From Apostichopus japonicus (lineage: Eukaryota; Echinodermata; Holothuroidea; Aspidochirotida; Stichopodidae), in assembly GCF_037975245.1 (NCBI RefSeq), contig NC_092562.1:8409001-8473000 (forward strand): DNA of 64,000 bases, read 5' to 3'. The position numbers and the translations under genes are program-made. The notes beneath the pieces were generated by a model that saw nothing but the letters and a program-made list of their open reading frames with translations, had not been told where the DNA came from and ran no database searches. The first letter of the stretch is position 1. Each line of letters opens with the position of its first letter. Shown piece by piece: positions 12,567 through 23,599 of the stretch.

Positions 12567-12614
12567 TAGTTGTCTGAAGATCGCTACAAAGCGTGAAACT
12601 CCGAGTTACAACTA
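12567..12614 (+). ncRNA. Candidate type I hammerhead ribozyme
   Basis: The order of conserved parts matches a hammerhead. Stem I 5' strand TAGTTGT is at 12567-12573. Core CTGAAGA (C3 to A9, fitting CUGANGA) is at 12574-12580. Stem II is CGC/GCG (12582-12584 with 12591-12593) around loop TACAAA. Core GAA plus A15.1 is at 12595-12598. A minimal 3-bp stem III ACT/AGT (12598-12600 with 12604-12606) closes loop CCG. H17 is T at 12607, and the stem I 3' strand ACAACTA is at 12608-12614, fully complementary to the 5' strand. The predicted cleavage is after 12607. One departure is that position 10.1/11.1 (12581/12594) would be a U-U mismatch. Minimal hammerheads with very short stem III are known from Penelope-like elements and animal retrozymes; membership in those is inference. 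An outer inverted repeat (12553-12569 with 12636-12652) could extend or compete with stem I. Confidence 0.6.
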
Positions 12615-12642
12615 CTAGTGTTCCACTAGTCTCATCTAGTAT

Positions 12643-12644
<2 letters not shown>

Positions 12645-12732
<88 letters not shown>
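12645..12732. repeat. (TA)n microsatellite, right arm
   Basis: Nearly pure TA dinucleotide run following the structured insert; one interruption (tgta) is at about 12694. Confidence 0.95.
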
Positions 12733-12734
<2 letters not shown>

Positions 12735-14974
12735 CAACCAAACGCTTAGACTATTAAAGCCAGACTATAAAATAAGATTTTCCATCATCTCTATCGATCC
12801 GTGGAAGTATAATCCTAATTCTGTACCAAACAAATAGCCTGGGAGACATGGAGACGTGACTTAGTCTAAATGATATAAGTACTTGCAAGATCTCGAACCA
12901 TTTGTATTGAGGACGTTTTTGTGAGTTGATTCACTTTTTGAATAGGCTGCTTTATCTCCATGGAGACGTGACTACAAGAGTTCATCTCTCTGCAGAATGG
13001 ATTTGAATGAAGAATTGATTCCAAATGCAGTTAAACGTAGCTATAGAAATATACGCCAATATCAGTAATTAAGTATACATATCAAAGATAACCGTGTTCA
13101 GTGAAGTGCAATATTGCAGGCTGAAAGCATAGCCTTGATACATATACACAAGTGGGTGTCAAGGCTGTAAGATGATCATCTCCTTCACCCCCCCTCCCCC
13201 ACCCCCTTGTGGTTGAAAAACTTTACAGGTCAAATGTGCAAATGTGATATAACAAGTCAAGTTCCGAAAAAGAAGACGCAAGTGTGAGATAATTGTCGAA
13301 ATTTCGAGACAAAAAGGAGAGAAAGTCGGAGATAATGTAAACTTGGAGGTAAGAAATATAAATGTCAAACGTCCTATTTGGGCCCTCTCTATCGCATTGG
13401 ACCAAGGGACCAAGATCAAAACATAATATCTATGTTGGCTTTTACTAGTGTTGTTCCATTAACCTTTCTCAACATATTTCATGAAAGCGATTGCGAGACC
13501 AACAAGCTTGTTCTGAGACTGACATCAGGTACTTGCCGAGTTTTGCCCTGATAGGGGTCCGGGTGAAGCCCTCGGAAGCGTCAGCACTTTGTAATATTTC
13601 TTGTTCTTCCGTTGCGGAAGTGCAGAAACACATCTCAGAAAGATGACTTATACAGTTCCTGGGGCTGTGTTTCAAGCCTGCATGGTGGGGAATCTGGGAC
13701 CTCAGCTGCAGCGTTTTTCCTGTTATCTTTAAACAATTTTAAAAACACAGATAAACATTTTTGAGAGGAATTCAGCTGCGGTAGAATGTATTACAAAGCC
13801 TAATGTGTCCTAATCTGGCAAATGTACATGTAAAGGAGATAAATAGATAACGATGTTTCCACTGGGTTGTTACACCTACCTCAAACACACACATTCACTC
13901 CCATGAATGTACACCCCTTGCTTGCACTGAAAACGTTCAGAAATGTTTTATACAAACCGCTGTTAAGTTCTAGGCTTTATATTACATTGTCAGGTTGGTA
14001 TATACATGCATTTCATAACTCATTGACGACTTTGTGTAACTTTTCGTGGTGCTGAAAATTGACCAATGTATCACGCTGAAGGGAATAAAATTGATTTAAT
14101 TAAGATGTGGTAGTTTTACTTGTTTTAAGGGCAAAATTTCACCAACTGGTTGGACAAACAGGTATCCATTGTTGGGTAAAATATAGGGTAAAGTATATAC
14201 AGATATCATCATTACTTCAACTTGTTTTTATATTTATGAAATGTAATTCATTCATTTCAACATTCCCAGCATAGCATATATATATATATATATGAAAAAC
14301 TCTTCTCGTAATTAAACACATATCTGTTTCGATCTGAGCGTCCACGTAATGAAGTATAAAATGTTGATAATATCAACTTCATGTGATACATTTGTCCCAT
14401 AATATAATAAGTTACAATGCAGAGTTATATATTGATGTGATCTGACTTCAACACTTGACTTAGACTGACACTAGTATCTGATGATTGACTTTTCTCAATA
14501 CCGAAGGTTTTAATCGATATCAGTGCGAATCAAATTTCAGTAGCTCTAAATTGAGATAAAGAATTATTTCATACGAGTGCTCTTAACAAATATGTCAACA
14601 CCCTGTCGCTGCAGAAGTTGATATCGAGACAGCTGTGTAAAGCGCTTCTTTGGATATTAATTACGACGTTTTTGTACATTTTGTTTAATTTGGACATTGA
14701 ACACTACCACTGATACAAAATTACATCTGGAAAAAGTCATAATTTCCGTTTTTTGAGGTACAGAGAGAGTGGTGTTATTTTGAGGGGAGAGTTTTGACGA
14801 CAGCGTATGATTTTTTCAACAACGAATAAGTTTACAAGAATGGATGTATAGCTGAGAGGTTTTCGTACATAGGGAGCGTGTTTATTTGTATTCAGTGTAT
14901 ATTTTCATCGCCATAGTTTTGTTTACCTTCAACGGGTGTAATATATCGGTTTTATATTATTAAAAGCTGGCAGG
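12733..14974. other. Upstream region of the GPCR gene
   Basis: No exon recognised. It contains a C/G-run patch at 13190-13206, a short (TA)n at 14276-14293 and AT-rich sequence immediately 5' of the GPCR ORF. Promoter and any 5' UTR exon could not be placed. Confidence 0.5.
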
Positions 14975-16078
14975 ATGACAGATGTGACTGCCCAACCGAG
15001 CAACCGTACTTGTAATCACCAAATGATTTATCACTGTCCTCACATATCACCAACTCAAATGACAGTATTTATAATATGGGACGCCTTCATATTGATAGGA
15101 ATTGTATTAGGAAACTCTCTGGTAATATTGTCACTTTTGAAGTACCCGAGAATGAGAACGCCTTCTAACATCCTTCTAGCAAGTTTGGCAACTGCAGATT
15201 TATTTGTTGCTTTTGTATGCCTTCCAGTAGATATTTTAATCGGACTAGGTGTCTTGCCGTGGACTAGTACCTGGCAATGCGTGGGTGGGGCTGCCGCCAT
15301 CTTATCAGTCAGTGCAGTGTCTACTTGGCATATGACTGCAGTGACATTCGAACGGTATCTTGCCATCACCAAACCTTACAGACACCACACTATAATGACT
15401 CTGCGAGCAATCTCGATCCTAATCATTGGTACATGGACGGTAGCTATATGTGTAAGCAGCCTAGCGTTTCTGGATTTTGGAAATAACGTTCCTTGCTTAC
15501 AGGATGGTTGTTGCGACCTACTCCTGGTGCTTTCACCGGTCCTGAGAGTCCTGGCGATAGTGATTGGTTCCCTATTGCCGTGTATGGTCATGACTGTGAT
15601 GTATACCAAAATGATCCGATGTGCTCAACTTCAGCTAAAGAGAATAAGTGCATCTGAAGTTCAGTCCTGTCATAAAACTAAAGGAGCATTTTTAGAACAA
15701 GTTGCTCAAAAGTTCCAGCGACGTGACTTGAAAGCAGCTAAGACTGTAGCTTTAGTACTGGGGGCATTCCTTATAGCTTGGACCCCAGCTTCTGCTATTG
15801 CTTTGTCTGATTTCATTATCCCATGGTTTATCGACTCACATTATTCCACATTCTACATTTTACAACTTTGTTTATTTCATATTGCTTTTGCAAACTCGTT
15901 TGTAAACCCAGTGATATATTGTTATCGTAACCGTGAATTTAGAAACAGTTTTATTAAGTTACTACAAATATGTCTACCAGAGAAGCTGAAATGTCGAGCT
16001 CGTGTGTTAGAAGATGAGGGTGTCATGACAGTAGCATGCGCTGATGATGACAACATCATAACGGAAGTTGTGAAATAA
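14975..16078 (+). CDS. Class A (rhodopsin-like) G protein-coupled receptor, intronless, orphan
   Basis: A complete 367-aa seven-transmembrane receptor in one exon. The start is fixed by an in-frame TAA at 14939-14941 and an A at -3 of the ATG. Class A landmarks are all present. TM1 has GNSLVI (N47); TM2 LATADL (D75); TM3 C102 and the ionic-lock ERY at 126-128; TM4 W154. Extracellular loop 2 has C174, C179 and C180; TM5 P202; TM6 FLIAWTP (F265, W269, P271); TM7 NPVIY at 311-315. NRT at 10-12 is a likely N-glycosylation site, and C333/C340 after helix 8 could be palmitoylated. Position 3.32 is Ile rather than Asp, so a classical aminergic ligand site is missing although the scaffold looks amine- or adenosine-like. 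It would sit in the plasma membrane and signal through a G protein; the ligand cannot be read from the sequence. Single-exon receptors of this kind often belong to expanded lineage-specific families in invertebrate deuterostomes. Confidence 0.93.
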   Translation: MTDVTAQPSNRTCNHQMIYHCPHISPTQMTVFIIWDAFILIGIVLGNSLVILSLLKYPRMRTPSNILLASLATADLFVAFVCLPVDILIGLGVLPWTSTWQCVGGAAAILSVSAVSTWHMTAVTFERYLAITKPYRHHTIMTLRAISILIIGTWTVAICVSSLAFLDFGNNVPCLQDGCCDLLLVLSPVLRVLAIVIGSLLPCMVMTVMYTKMIRCAQLQLKRISASEVQSCHKTKGAFLEQVAQKFQRRDLKAAKTVALVLGAFLIAWTPASAIALSDFIIPWFIDSHYSTFYILQLCLFHIAFANSFVNPVIYCYRNREFRNSFIKLLQICLPEKLKCRARVLEDEGVMTVACADDDNIITEVVK

Positions 16079-16336
16079 ATGTATATTTGCTATTTCCAAC
16101 CCCCTTGCGCAACGACTATGCGGGTATATGCCGGCATGGGTTGCGTTGAAAGGTATTGAATGCCATTCGACACTAGCTGCTGGCACCGATCTAGCAAATG
16201 CATTGGGATCGGCAGGCAAAACCTGGCAGCCAATTAACCTCATATTCAATTTCAAAGTGATACGTCATTTGAGCAGGAAAAAGTTGCAAACGTGCCGAGC
16301 AACTGTATTACGTTTGCGTGGCAACTGTATTACGTA

Positions 16337-16546
16337 ACCAGGTGCGTATCCAGGGGGGGGGCGTTGGGGGCGCGCGCCCCCCGGGTAAGGAAAAGAGGAG
16401 AGAAAAAAAGAGAAGAAAAAAGGGAAAAGGAGGGGGAAAAAAGAAAAGGAGGAGAGAAAGGAAGGGAAAAGAAAAAGAAAAAAGAGAGAAAAAGAAGAAA
16501 AGGAGGGAGTAGAAGAGAGCCAAGACCTCGGGAAGAGAAAGAGGAA
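16337..16546. repeat. G-run/C-run hairpin with a long polypurine tract
   Basis: A cgtatccagg GGGGGGGC head is followed by the palindromic core gggggcgcgcgccccc (16366-16381) and then about 150 nt of nearly pure purine on the + strand (16386-16545). It is followed near 16610 by more transposon-like G/C-rich words. It resembles the ends of the gcgtagccagg repeats at 52 kb. The overlapping Lys/Glu/Arg frame and its Ser/Phe/Leu mirror frames are not genes. Confidence 0.75.
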
Positions 16547-16844
16547 TAGTCATAGTTTAAGCGCTGATCCCTATTATATACACAGGGTAGCCAGTGACAG
16601 ATCAAGGATTACGGAGGGGGTGTGCGCCTCACCCTACCCCTTACACCGACAACTCCATTTTTGACGTTTCCATTTTCCCTCTCTCACTAATGTATCTATA
16701 TAAAATACTATATATGGTCTATCATAACGCGTGTGTGTGTATGGACGCCTTAAACAATTGTACAAATTGTAGTACAATTGTGCTATATGGAACCAACTGT
16801 GGTTGGTCTTGAACTCGGCCGAATCGTCGGGGAACATGACGCAT

Positions 16845-17100
16845 TTCGTGAAGGGGGCGACCGCCCCCCCCCCCCCCGAGCAAATTTTCTTTATTACATC
16901 GCTAGTAATTTCAAAATAGACAATGCTTAGATGCAACTTACAAGGCCTGGGAAGTGTCATTTCCAGCGATCCGGGAGGCATTTTCGGCCAAAATTTTTCT
17001 TGTACGCTTCGCGCCAACTCATAGTGGCGCTTCGCTTAGCTATATAGTTTGCCTACAGGCTTCGCCCCTCCCTTGGCAATTACTCGCTACACGCCTGTTC
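16845..17100 (-). mobile_element. Repeat family D (C-run/grey 'tacgcgcctg' element), copy 1
   Basis: Shared with the copies at 18130-18312, 51955-52275 and 52453-52740. Common blocks are the C-run followed by gagcaaat, gatgcaacttacaaggcctg, gaagtg-catttccagcga, tcttgtacgc, gcgccaac, tggcgc, and the end cccttggcaa-t-ctcgctac. Orientation is opposite to the 52-kb copies. The outer ends (caggcgcgtagccagg type) are inverted repeats, which suggests a MITE. No coding capacity is seen. Confidence 0.75.
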
Positions 17101-17200
17101 GAATTTGTAAAGCAAAGAGCAGATATAACATCATATCAGTGAGGCAGTGAAATGCATGTTCCACGATGAACAGCCTCAAAAAACTGTCTATGTGTGTAGT

Positions 17201-17632
17201 CAAAGGCGTAGGAGCCCAATTGGATTTGGGGCTCTAACGACTTGCCCGAAAAAAAGCCGAAATTTTTCGCGCGCAAAGCGCGCGTTCAACAAATCGATGC
17301 CAATATCATATAAGTAAGCATCGGTCATTACATTGCATGGCATCGTGTACCGCACGGTCCGTGAAAGTTGCACAGTATACCGCCGGATGCTAATGTAAAC
17401 AACCAAATGTCTTATGTAGATGGAGAAAAAGCATACAGATCCATTTCAGTCAAAACTCTTTTACAGTAGTTATGACGGCCAAGCTTAGAACTTTATTTTA
17501 ATTACCAAGGAGATCATTTTTATGCTATTCATTGCTATTTATTTTTCTTTCAGCAGGTGCCAGAAAAAAATGGGAAAAAATTGGTTGCGGGGGGGGGGGG
17601 CTGCAGCCCCCGCCTCTTACGGGACCTACGCC
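17201..17632. mobile_element. Inserted element with a perfect 12-bp target-site duplication
   Basis: TATGTGTGTAGT occurs at 17189-17200 and again at 17633-17644, exactly flanking a 432-bp unit. The ends are short inverted repeats: left aggcgtaggagccc, right gggacctacgcct. The interior includes gcgcgcaaagcgcgcg (17269-17284) and a G11-12 run before ctgcagccccc. A 12-bp duplication is long for most cut-and-paste elements, so the insertion mechanism is open. There is no ORF of note. Confidence 0.8.
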
Positions 17633-17644
17633 TATGTGTGTAGT

Positions 17645-18125
17645 GTTCGGTTTCGATATACCTGATATCGGAAATATCTGCTATTTTTCATTTCCTTCAA
17701 CCAAGTTTTATAATAGCCGTTATAACAGGTTTTAATATTTCTACACCAATAAATTAACTGTGTCTGAATTTTCGAAAATTTCTACACCAACATTCTTCAT
17801 CATACTTTCTTCTACTCGTGCAATTTTGACCTGTCTATTAGGGGTTGAAGGAGGTTTTTCTATATTGGTTGTCCATAGATTGAATTTTGTGCAACATTAT
17901 GGGTATGTTTTCAAGTGATATTTATTCACGAGAAATGTGAATTTTCAAATTCTCAACAAATAATGGGCTTAAAACCTTGAAAAATGGGGCTTTCGGATAT
18001 TGTGGGCCGTGACGTAGTATCACCTACAAAAGCAATGATCCATAGGACATGCAATGAGGTCGAACATGATGTGTGACTGGTGAAAATCTTCAAAAAGGTT
18101 ATGGATGGAAAAAACTTTTGGGAAA
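17645..18125. other. Gene-free stretch
   Basis: AT-rich sequence between two transposon-like insertions. No feature recognised. Confidence 0.5.
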
Positions 18126-18129
18126 TACT

Positions 18130-18312
18130 TGGTTCTCAGGCAAAAGTGTACATCTGGTTGGTCATTTTCAAGCCCGAGAAGTGCCATTTCCGGTGATCTG
18201 GGGGGTATCAAAACCAGAAATTTTCTTGTACGCTCCGCGCCAACCGATGGTGGCGCTCCGCTTAGATGGTAATTCGCGCCCCCCGGGTTAGAAAATCCTG
18301 GATACGCGCCTG
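18130..18312 (-). mobile_element. Repeat family D, copy 2
   Basis: Contains the family blocks gagaagtgccatttccgg, tcttgtacgctccgcgcc, tggtggcgctccgctta, and the end gatacgcgcctgg at 18301-18312. It is shorter than the 52-kb copies. Confidence 0.7.
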
Positions 18313-19249
18313 GTAACCATTCATAAAACTGATAATGCTTCTCCGAAGTGCATTTCTGGAGGTCCTGTAAATTATTCCAGAAATAACAGGAAACACAAAC
18401 TCTACCATCATTATTGCATTGTTTGATAGAGATAAATGTCATGAAGTACTTCCCCGAACAGCTAAGAAAAATCTTATTCCATTTGCTAGGTATTTTAGAT
18501 TTAACGTTTCTTTCTATACAAGGCTGAAGGCTTGATCAAGTCTAAATATGACATCATCGAGCTACTGGCACTACATATTTGTAATGTTTTTTTCTTTATT
18601 TTTTACATTTGTGTATTTTCTTTTATGGAGATTGATTTTGCAAATGCTGAATATATCATATTGAAGGTCTTCACATGAACTAATGATTGCAGGAACTGCA
18701 GTATCAACCCTATTACATTTTACCTTCAACATATGGAAAGAAATACAATGACAAAATAACCGGTTCCAGATGCTATAGTGGCGCTATGACGTCAGAGATT
18801 TACATACTATAGCTCCAAGACACTATACTTCTAAACTGGGATGTCTCCCAAATGGAACGCAATATTTGTAAGCTGTTTGTGGGAGACATACTGCACAACG
18901 ATATCTGTATAGTATAAGCTGAAGATGAGGGTTTGTGTCCTTCTTACAGAACCATCACACGAGACAAAATGATGAGGAGATTATTAATTATTAAATTATT
19001 TCGCCATGAACAAGCACTATTTGACTGTCGTGCATATTTTGGGATCAACACAATACCGTACAATGCAAATTGTGAGATGTTACTATCCAATACCTTAAGA
19101 GTTGAAAGTTCAGGGTGGTTATTATGTTTGACTGATGAAATAGAGCGATATGTAAGTATTCTGACAGAAATTCCTTTCAATTCTTCCGTAATGTTCTGAG
19201 ACATTGAAATTGTCACAGTTTGTACCATAATTAAACTAGTAGCAAGCAG
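18313..19249. other. Gene-free stretch
   Basis: No exon recognised. Open frames of about 90-105 codons on opposite strands at 18933-19261 overlap each other and have no recognisable family. Confidence 0.5.
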
Positions 19250-19324
19250 GTGTGACGTCATACAGTGATGTCAAACAGGTGTGATGTCATACAGTGATGT
19301 CAAACAGATGTGACGTCATACATT
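19250..19324. repeat. Short tandem repeat carrying CRE-like TGACGTCA sites
   Basis: About 2.5 copies of a roughly 30-bp unit (tgacgtcatacagtgatgtc then aaacaggtg). Two copies keep the palindrome TGACGTCA (starts near 19252 and 19312); others read TGATGTCA. These match the CREB/ATF consensus. Regulatory use is unproven and no promoter is evident nearby. Confidence 0.6.
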
Positions 19325-19379
19325 TATTGACAGCCAAATATTTCGTTTCTTTTTCTTTTTCTCTTTGCTTCGACCTTAT

Positions 19380-19620
19380 ATTGGAAAGGGTACCAGCTTC
19401 ACCATGGTGGATGTGAGGTACATGACACAGGGCATTCTATGATTGGAAAGGGTACCAGCTTCACTATGGTGGATTTGAGGTACATGACATAGGGCATTCT
19501 AGGATTGGAAAGGGTACCGGATTTACCATGGTGGATGCGAGATACATGACACGGGGCATTCTAGGATTGGAAAGGGTACCAGCTTTACCAAGTGAAGTAC
19601 ATGACATAGTGCATTTTATC
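19380..19620. repeat. Minisatellite, ~62-bp unit, 4 copies
   Basis: The unit begins attggaaagggtaccagctt and continues with ccatggtggatg-gaggtacatgaca-aggcattcta. Four copies run head to tail, the last truncated. Confidence 0.9.
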
Positions 19621-19624
19621 GTTC

Positions 19625-21430
19625 TAAACCTCCTCAATGTTAACATTTGGGAAGGTCTTGTTAAGAAAGCAATGTCGGAGTTCGTTTCAATTACTTAGTT
19701 TCATTAAATATCGAACAACTGCCAACAAGTCGAATGTATGTTTTTTATGTATTGTTGTATTGAAAAGTGTCAACGATCACGCATAACATCATTTTGTGTA
19801 GTCACCTTGAAAGTGTCCCGGTGCAGGGTATAGAAGCAACCAATGGACAAAAACATTTAGTGGTTCCTATGTGTATAAACGTATTCACAGTGTGGTAAGC
19901 CATACGTGTTAATGTAAATGAACTTATACACACTTTAGTGGAATTATCTATTGACTAATGCAGCAACATATAAAGAAAAATATCAGACATCAGTTACCAT
20001 GTTGACAAAGCATAAACCATTTAATTCATTGGTAAGGATTTTACAGTATAGAATTTTATTCCAATTCCTATGTGTAATTAACTTTAGACACATAGATTGT
20101 ATGAATAAAAGGAACTTTTCTCTTATCAATTTTGAGCTTGCCAATCCCTTTACTATTTTTTTAATTATAACTAAGAGCTCTATATGACATTGTTTAAATG
20201 CACTGTGAAATATTTTGACAACCTACAAGTCATCTGGTATAACCACTAAACAACTTGCCAATTGGAGACCAATTGAAATAACCATTGGACCCCTTGAGCC
20301 AATTTTTCCACCATTTGAAATTGACCCATGTTGACCCCTTGAAGCTCAGAGGGTGAAACTGGACAACAGCCACTTGAGTGTGCTTAAAGTAATACTACAT
20401 ATCAAATTTCTCTGAATTTTGCTGGATGTTCTGTTAATTTAAAGATATGCAGAGTCTAAACTGAACTGAATTTCACCAAACTATGTTCACCAAGAGAAAA
20501 TCATGTACCGTTGGATAGTAGACAGATTTATTGTAGCTTTAATTTGGAGCTATCATGTTTAAAAGGTTTTAAGACTTTGATACCTGTTGACCTCTACCAA
20601 TTTCAATCATGGGTCATTTATCTACCAAGTATGACGTTGGTTCAATTTGTGGTTGATGATCGTGTTTACAAGCTGTTTTTTTTTTACTTCGCATTAAGCC
20701 CGACAAACTTATGAATATGAATGAGGTCAAAGTTGTTTTTTGCAAAGAGCATATACTTACTATGTAGTTATATCACAATCCCAGTATGAACTAAAGCGGA
20801 AATGCTGTTGAAGAGATATTTATATGTTAAGAATTTTTATGTGAAGCCTGGCCCACTTATTAATATTCTGGTTACCATCTTTGTTACTAGGCTGGAATCT
20901 AGTTTTCTAACGTATATAGTTTAGTAGAAAACGATATTACCTAACCATCACTGTTGTTTCATATACAAGGCATCAAACTTGTATGGACCAATTTCACCTA
21001 CATTTTTCACATTCATTGTCCTTTCATTTCAAACCCTCAACATCCAAAAAGGAATATTCTAGTATTGGTCTCATCATTCTCTACTTACCGTGTGGTTTAA
21101 TGGATTTTCCCTACATGTTGACAAGCAGAATATGGCTAAAAACCAATTGTTAGGCTTTCCAACCGTTCACCTCTGACGTTAGACCTATTACGTCGTCAAT
21201 CACGCAAGTACTATGTTACATGGTCAGGCACCTACCCACCATGTTTGAACTTCCTCGGACTTACGGTGAAGGAAGAATTCGCAACACACTTTTTTTTCGC
21301 ACAAGCTAGACAAATTGACCTTTGACCTCAATTGATCTTTGTCCTCGGCCCTCAACACCAAAATCAAAATACGCTAAGGTTTTGCTTATTTCTGCACAGC
21401 TAGCTGTTTTGTGACTTTATATCACCAACA
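19625..21430. other. Gene-free stretch
   Basis: AT-rich with several TTTGACC/TGACC words (for example 20325 and 21315-21345), a motif scattered through the window. No exon recognised. Confidence 0.5.
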
Positions 21431-21437
21431 GGGAATA

Positions 21438-21482
21438 GATATATATATATATAAATATATATATATAAATATATATATATAT
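21438..21482. repeat. (TA)n microsatellite
   Basis: Alternating TA with AAATA interruptions over about 45 bp. Confidence 0.9.
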
Positions 21483-21489
21483 GTTATTC

Positions 21490-22440
21490 TGTAAATTATA
21501 AGACGGTCAACTTTGCTTTAAAGATGAAGTGAAAAATATGAAATGGTAAGTTACAATATGAAATGGTAATTTTTGGTTTTACGCTTAAAGTATGTAGCGT
21601 ACTGTGTTGAGAAAAGAAAAAAAACAGGTTTTGTGTACATCAGATTTGTTAACCACGTGTATGATTGTTAATAGCGCTTGACGTACACATAGCGGACCCA
21701 TAACAGTCCCCCCCCCCACCCCATTAACATGATTTTTGACCGGAATGAAAGTAAAAATCTACCCATGAAACCCGAACCCACAATACAGTGTTTATCTGTC
21801 CATGTCTTTGGAAAATGTCTAACAACAGGTGCCTAACAACAGAGTCGGTGTTTCATGTCGTTGTTTTCCACAATGTTTCTTCACTCATCTATGACTAATA
21901 TATAAATTGGAATTAACATGGTTGGTTAACATGAACTACTTGTCAAGATGGACGAACACAAATGAATTGGTTGACAAGGCATTTCCCTCCGAAACAGACT
22001 TATTGTATTGAGGCACTCTCAAATCGATAATCAATTTCCAACATCACGAGAGTTAGGTGTTCGATAAACATTCTTTGAGACACAAAAGGAACAAGGTTTG
22101 CTCCACCAGGAAACATAACCAATGGCAGCAGAACTAAAGCAGGATTAAGGAGAACTGAAGGGCAGATTGGTTCAATTAAATCACGTGACCAGCTTGAAAG
22201 GCCAACGTACTAAGCAACAACGACGAATTGATGACAGGGTGGTGTTCAGATCGTGTCATTTATCTCGAATAGTGGAGTTTCTCAGGAGCATTGTCACCGT
22301 TTTGTATTTCCAGTAGACTTGGTTGTATATTTAAGAAGACGACAGCTCGTCTGGAGGTAAGTAAACGGCTCAAATTATGGTAATTGTTTTCACAAATGTA
22401 CCGTCAACCCCAGATGTATGGCAAAAGAATGGCTTTGTAG
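21490..22440. other. Gene-free stretch
   Basis: No coding exon recognised. A C-run is at 21707-21716. The rest is unique-looking. Confidence 0.5.
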
Positions 22441-22454
22441 AATGATGCACCTCA

Positions 22455-23008
22455 TCGAAACCAGCGCTATGTACAATTATATACATAGACCTATGTGTTA
22501 CCGATGAATTGATGTCAATCAAAATTGAGGATTAGTACTCTGCATGGGGTATAATTCATCGGTAACACATACGTATAATTATACATTGAGGATCAGTATT
22601 CTGGGGTGCAATTCATCGGTAACACATAGGATATATGTACAATTATACATTGAGCATCAGTATTCTGGGGTATAATTCACCGGTCATTACACATATGTAC
22701 AATTATACATTGAGCATAGTATTCTGGGGTGTATTTCATCGGTAACACATATGTACAATTAAACAATGAGGATCAGTATTCTGGGGTGTGATTCATCGGT
22801 AACACGTATGTACAATTATACATTAAGGATCAGTATTCTAGGGTGTAATTCATCGGTAACACATATGTACAATTATACATTGAGGATCAGTATTCTAGGG
22901 TGTAATGCATCGATAACATATATGTACAATTATACAATGAGGATCAGTATTCTGGGGTATCGGTAACACATATGTACAATTATACATTGAGGATCAGTTT
23001 TTTTGGGG
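22455..23008. repeat. Minisatellite, ~56-60 bp unit, about 9 copies, with an inverted first unit
   Basis: The unit reads acaattatacattgaggatc, agtattctggggtgtaattc, atcggtaacacatatgt. The left edge contains part of the unit in reverse (tatgtgttaccgatgaatt at 22492-22510) facing the direct copy at 22553-22571, so the array starts with a 19-bp stem. The frame at 22766-22966 is a translation of the repeat. Confidence 0.9.
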
Positions 23009-23599
23009 TGAATGTGTGCATCTTTACTATATTGTTCTGACTGGCTCGTGTTTATCGAAGTATATAACCTTGGTTCGTTCTCCATACAACGCTACGTAGT
23101 CAATGTTCACCAAGTCGCTTTGTAGGTCAAGACTAATCGTTCCATTGATATGGAGTTCAAAGTTAAGGGAAGGGGAAAGGCGGGGAGGGTGCAAAAAGCC
23201 GAAAGTCAGTATAGTTGCGAGCATTACGTTGCACTCAGGAAATGGTCAATATTGGTGCGTACCTCACTTTCTATCCCATATTTCTTATGCCAGACCGCTA
23301 TTTCTTGTCCACACGTTCATCTGTTCCGAGAAATTCTGAATTAAAGGTTATCAACGAGAGTTATTGAAAATAATCTCATAAACAACTCTAAGCTCTTCAT
23401 AAATGATGAAAGAGAATTGCGCTTTCGGGTATTGTATCCTACAGATTTGATACGCTATACAATAAACTTACGAAGGCTGATGCGATTTGCAGCAAAACAA
23501 CTGTTGTGTTAAAATGCTGACATCCTTGGAAATAAATATATCCGTACATACTGTAGGCTATTTCCGAAAGACCTAGGATCGTCCGAGTAAATACCACAC

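Noticed and set aside
12241-12741. Tyr/Ile-rich open frames on both strands
   Set aside because: Translations of (TA)n microsatellite.
14975-16078. Assigning the GPCR as a serotonin, dopamine or octopamine receptor
   Set aside because: The amine-binding Asp at 3.32 is absent, so the resemblance is only to the general class A scaffold.
16292-16605. Lys/Glu/Arg-rich and Ser/Phe/Leu-rich frames
   Set aside because: Polypurine tract read in all frames, no gene.
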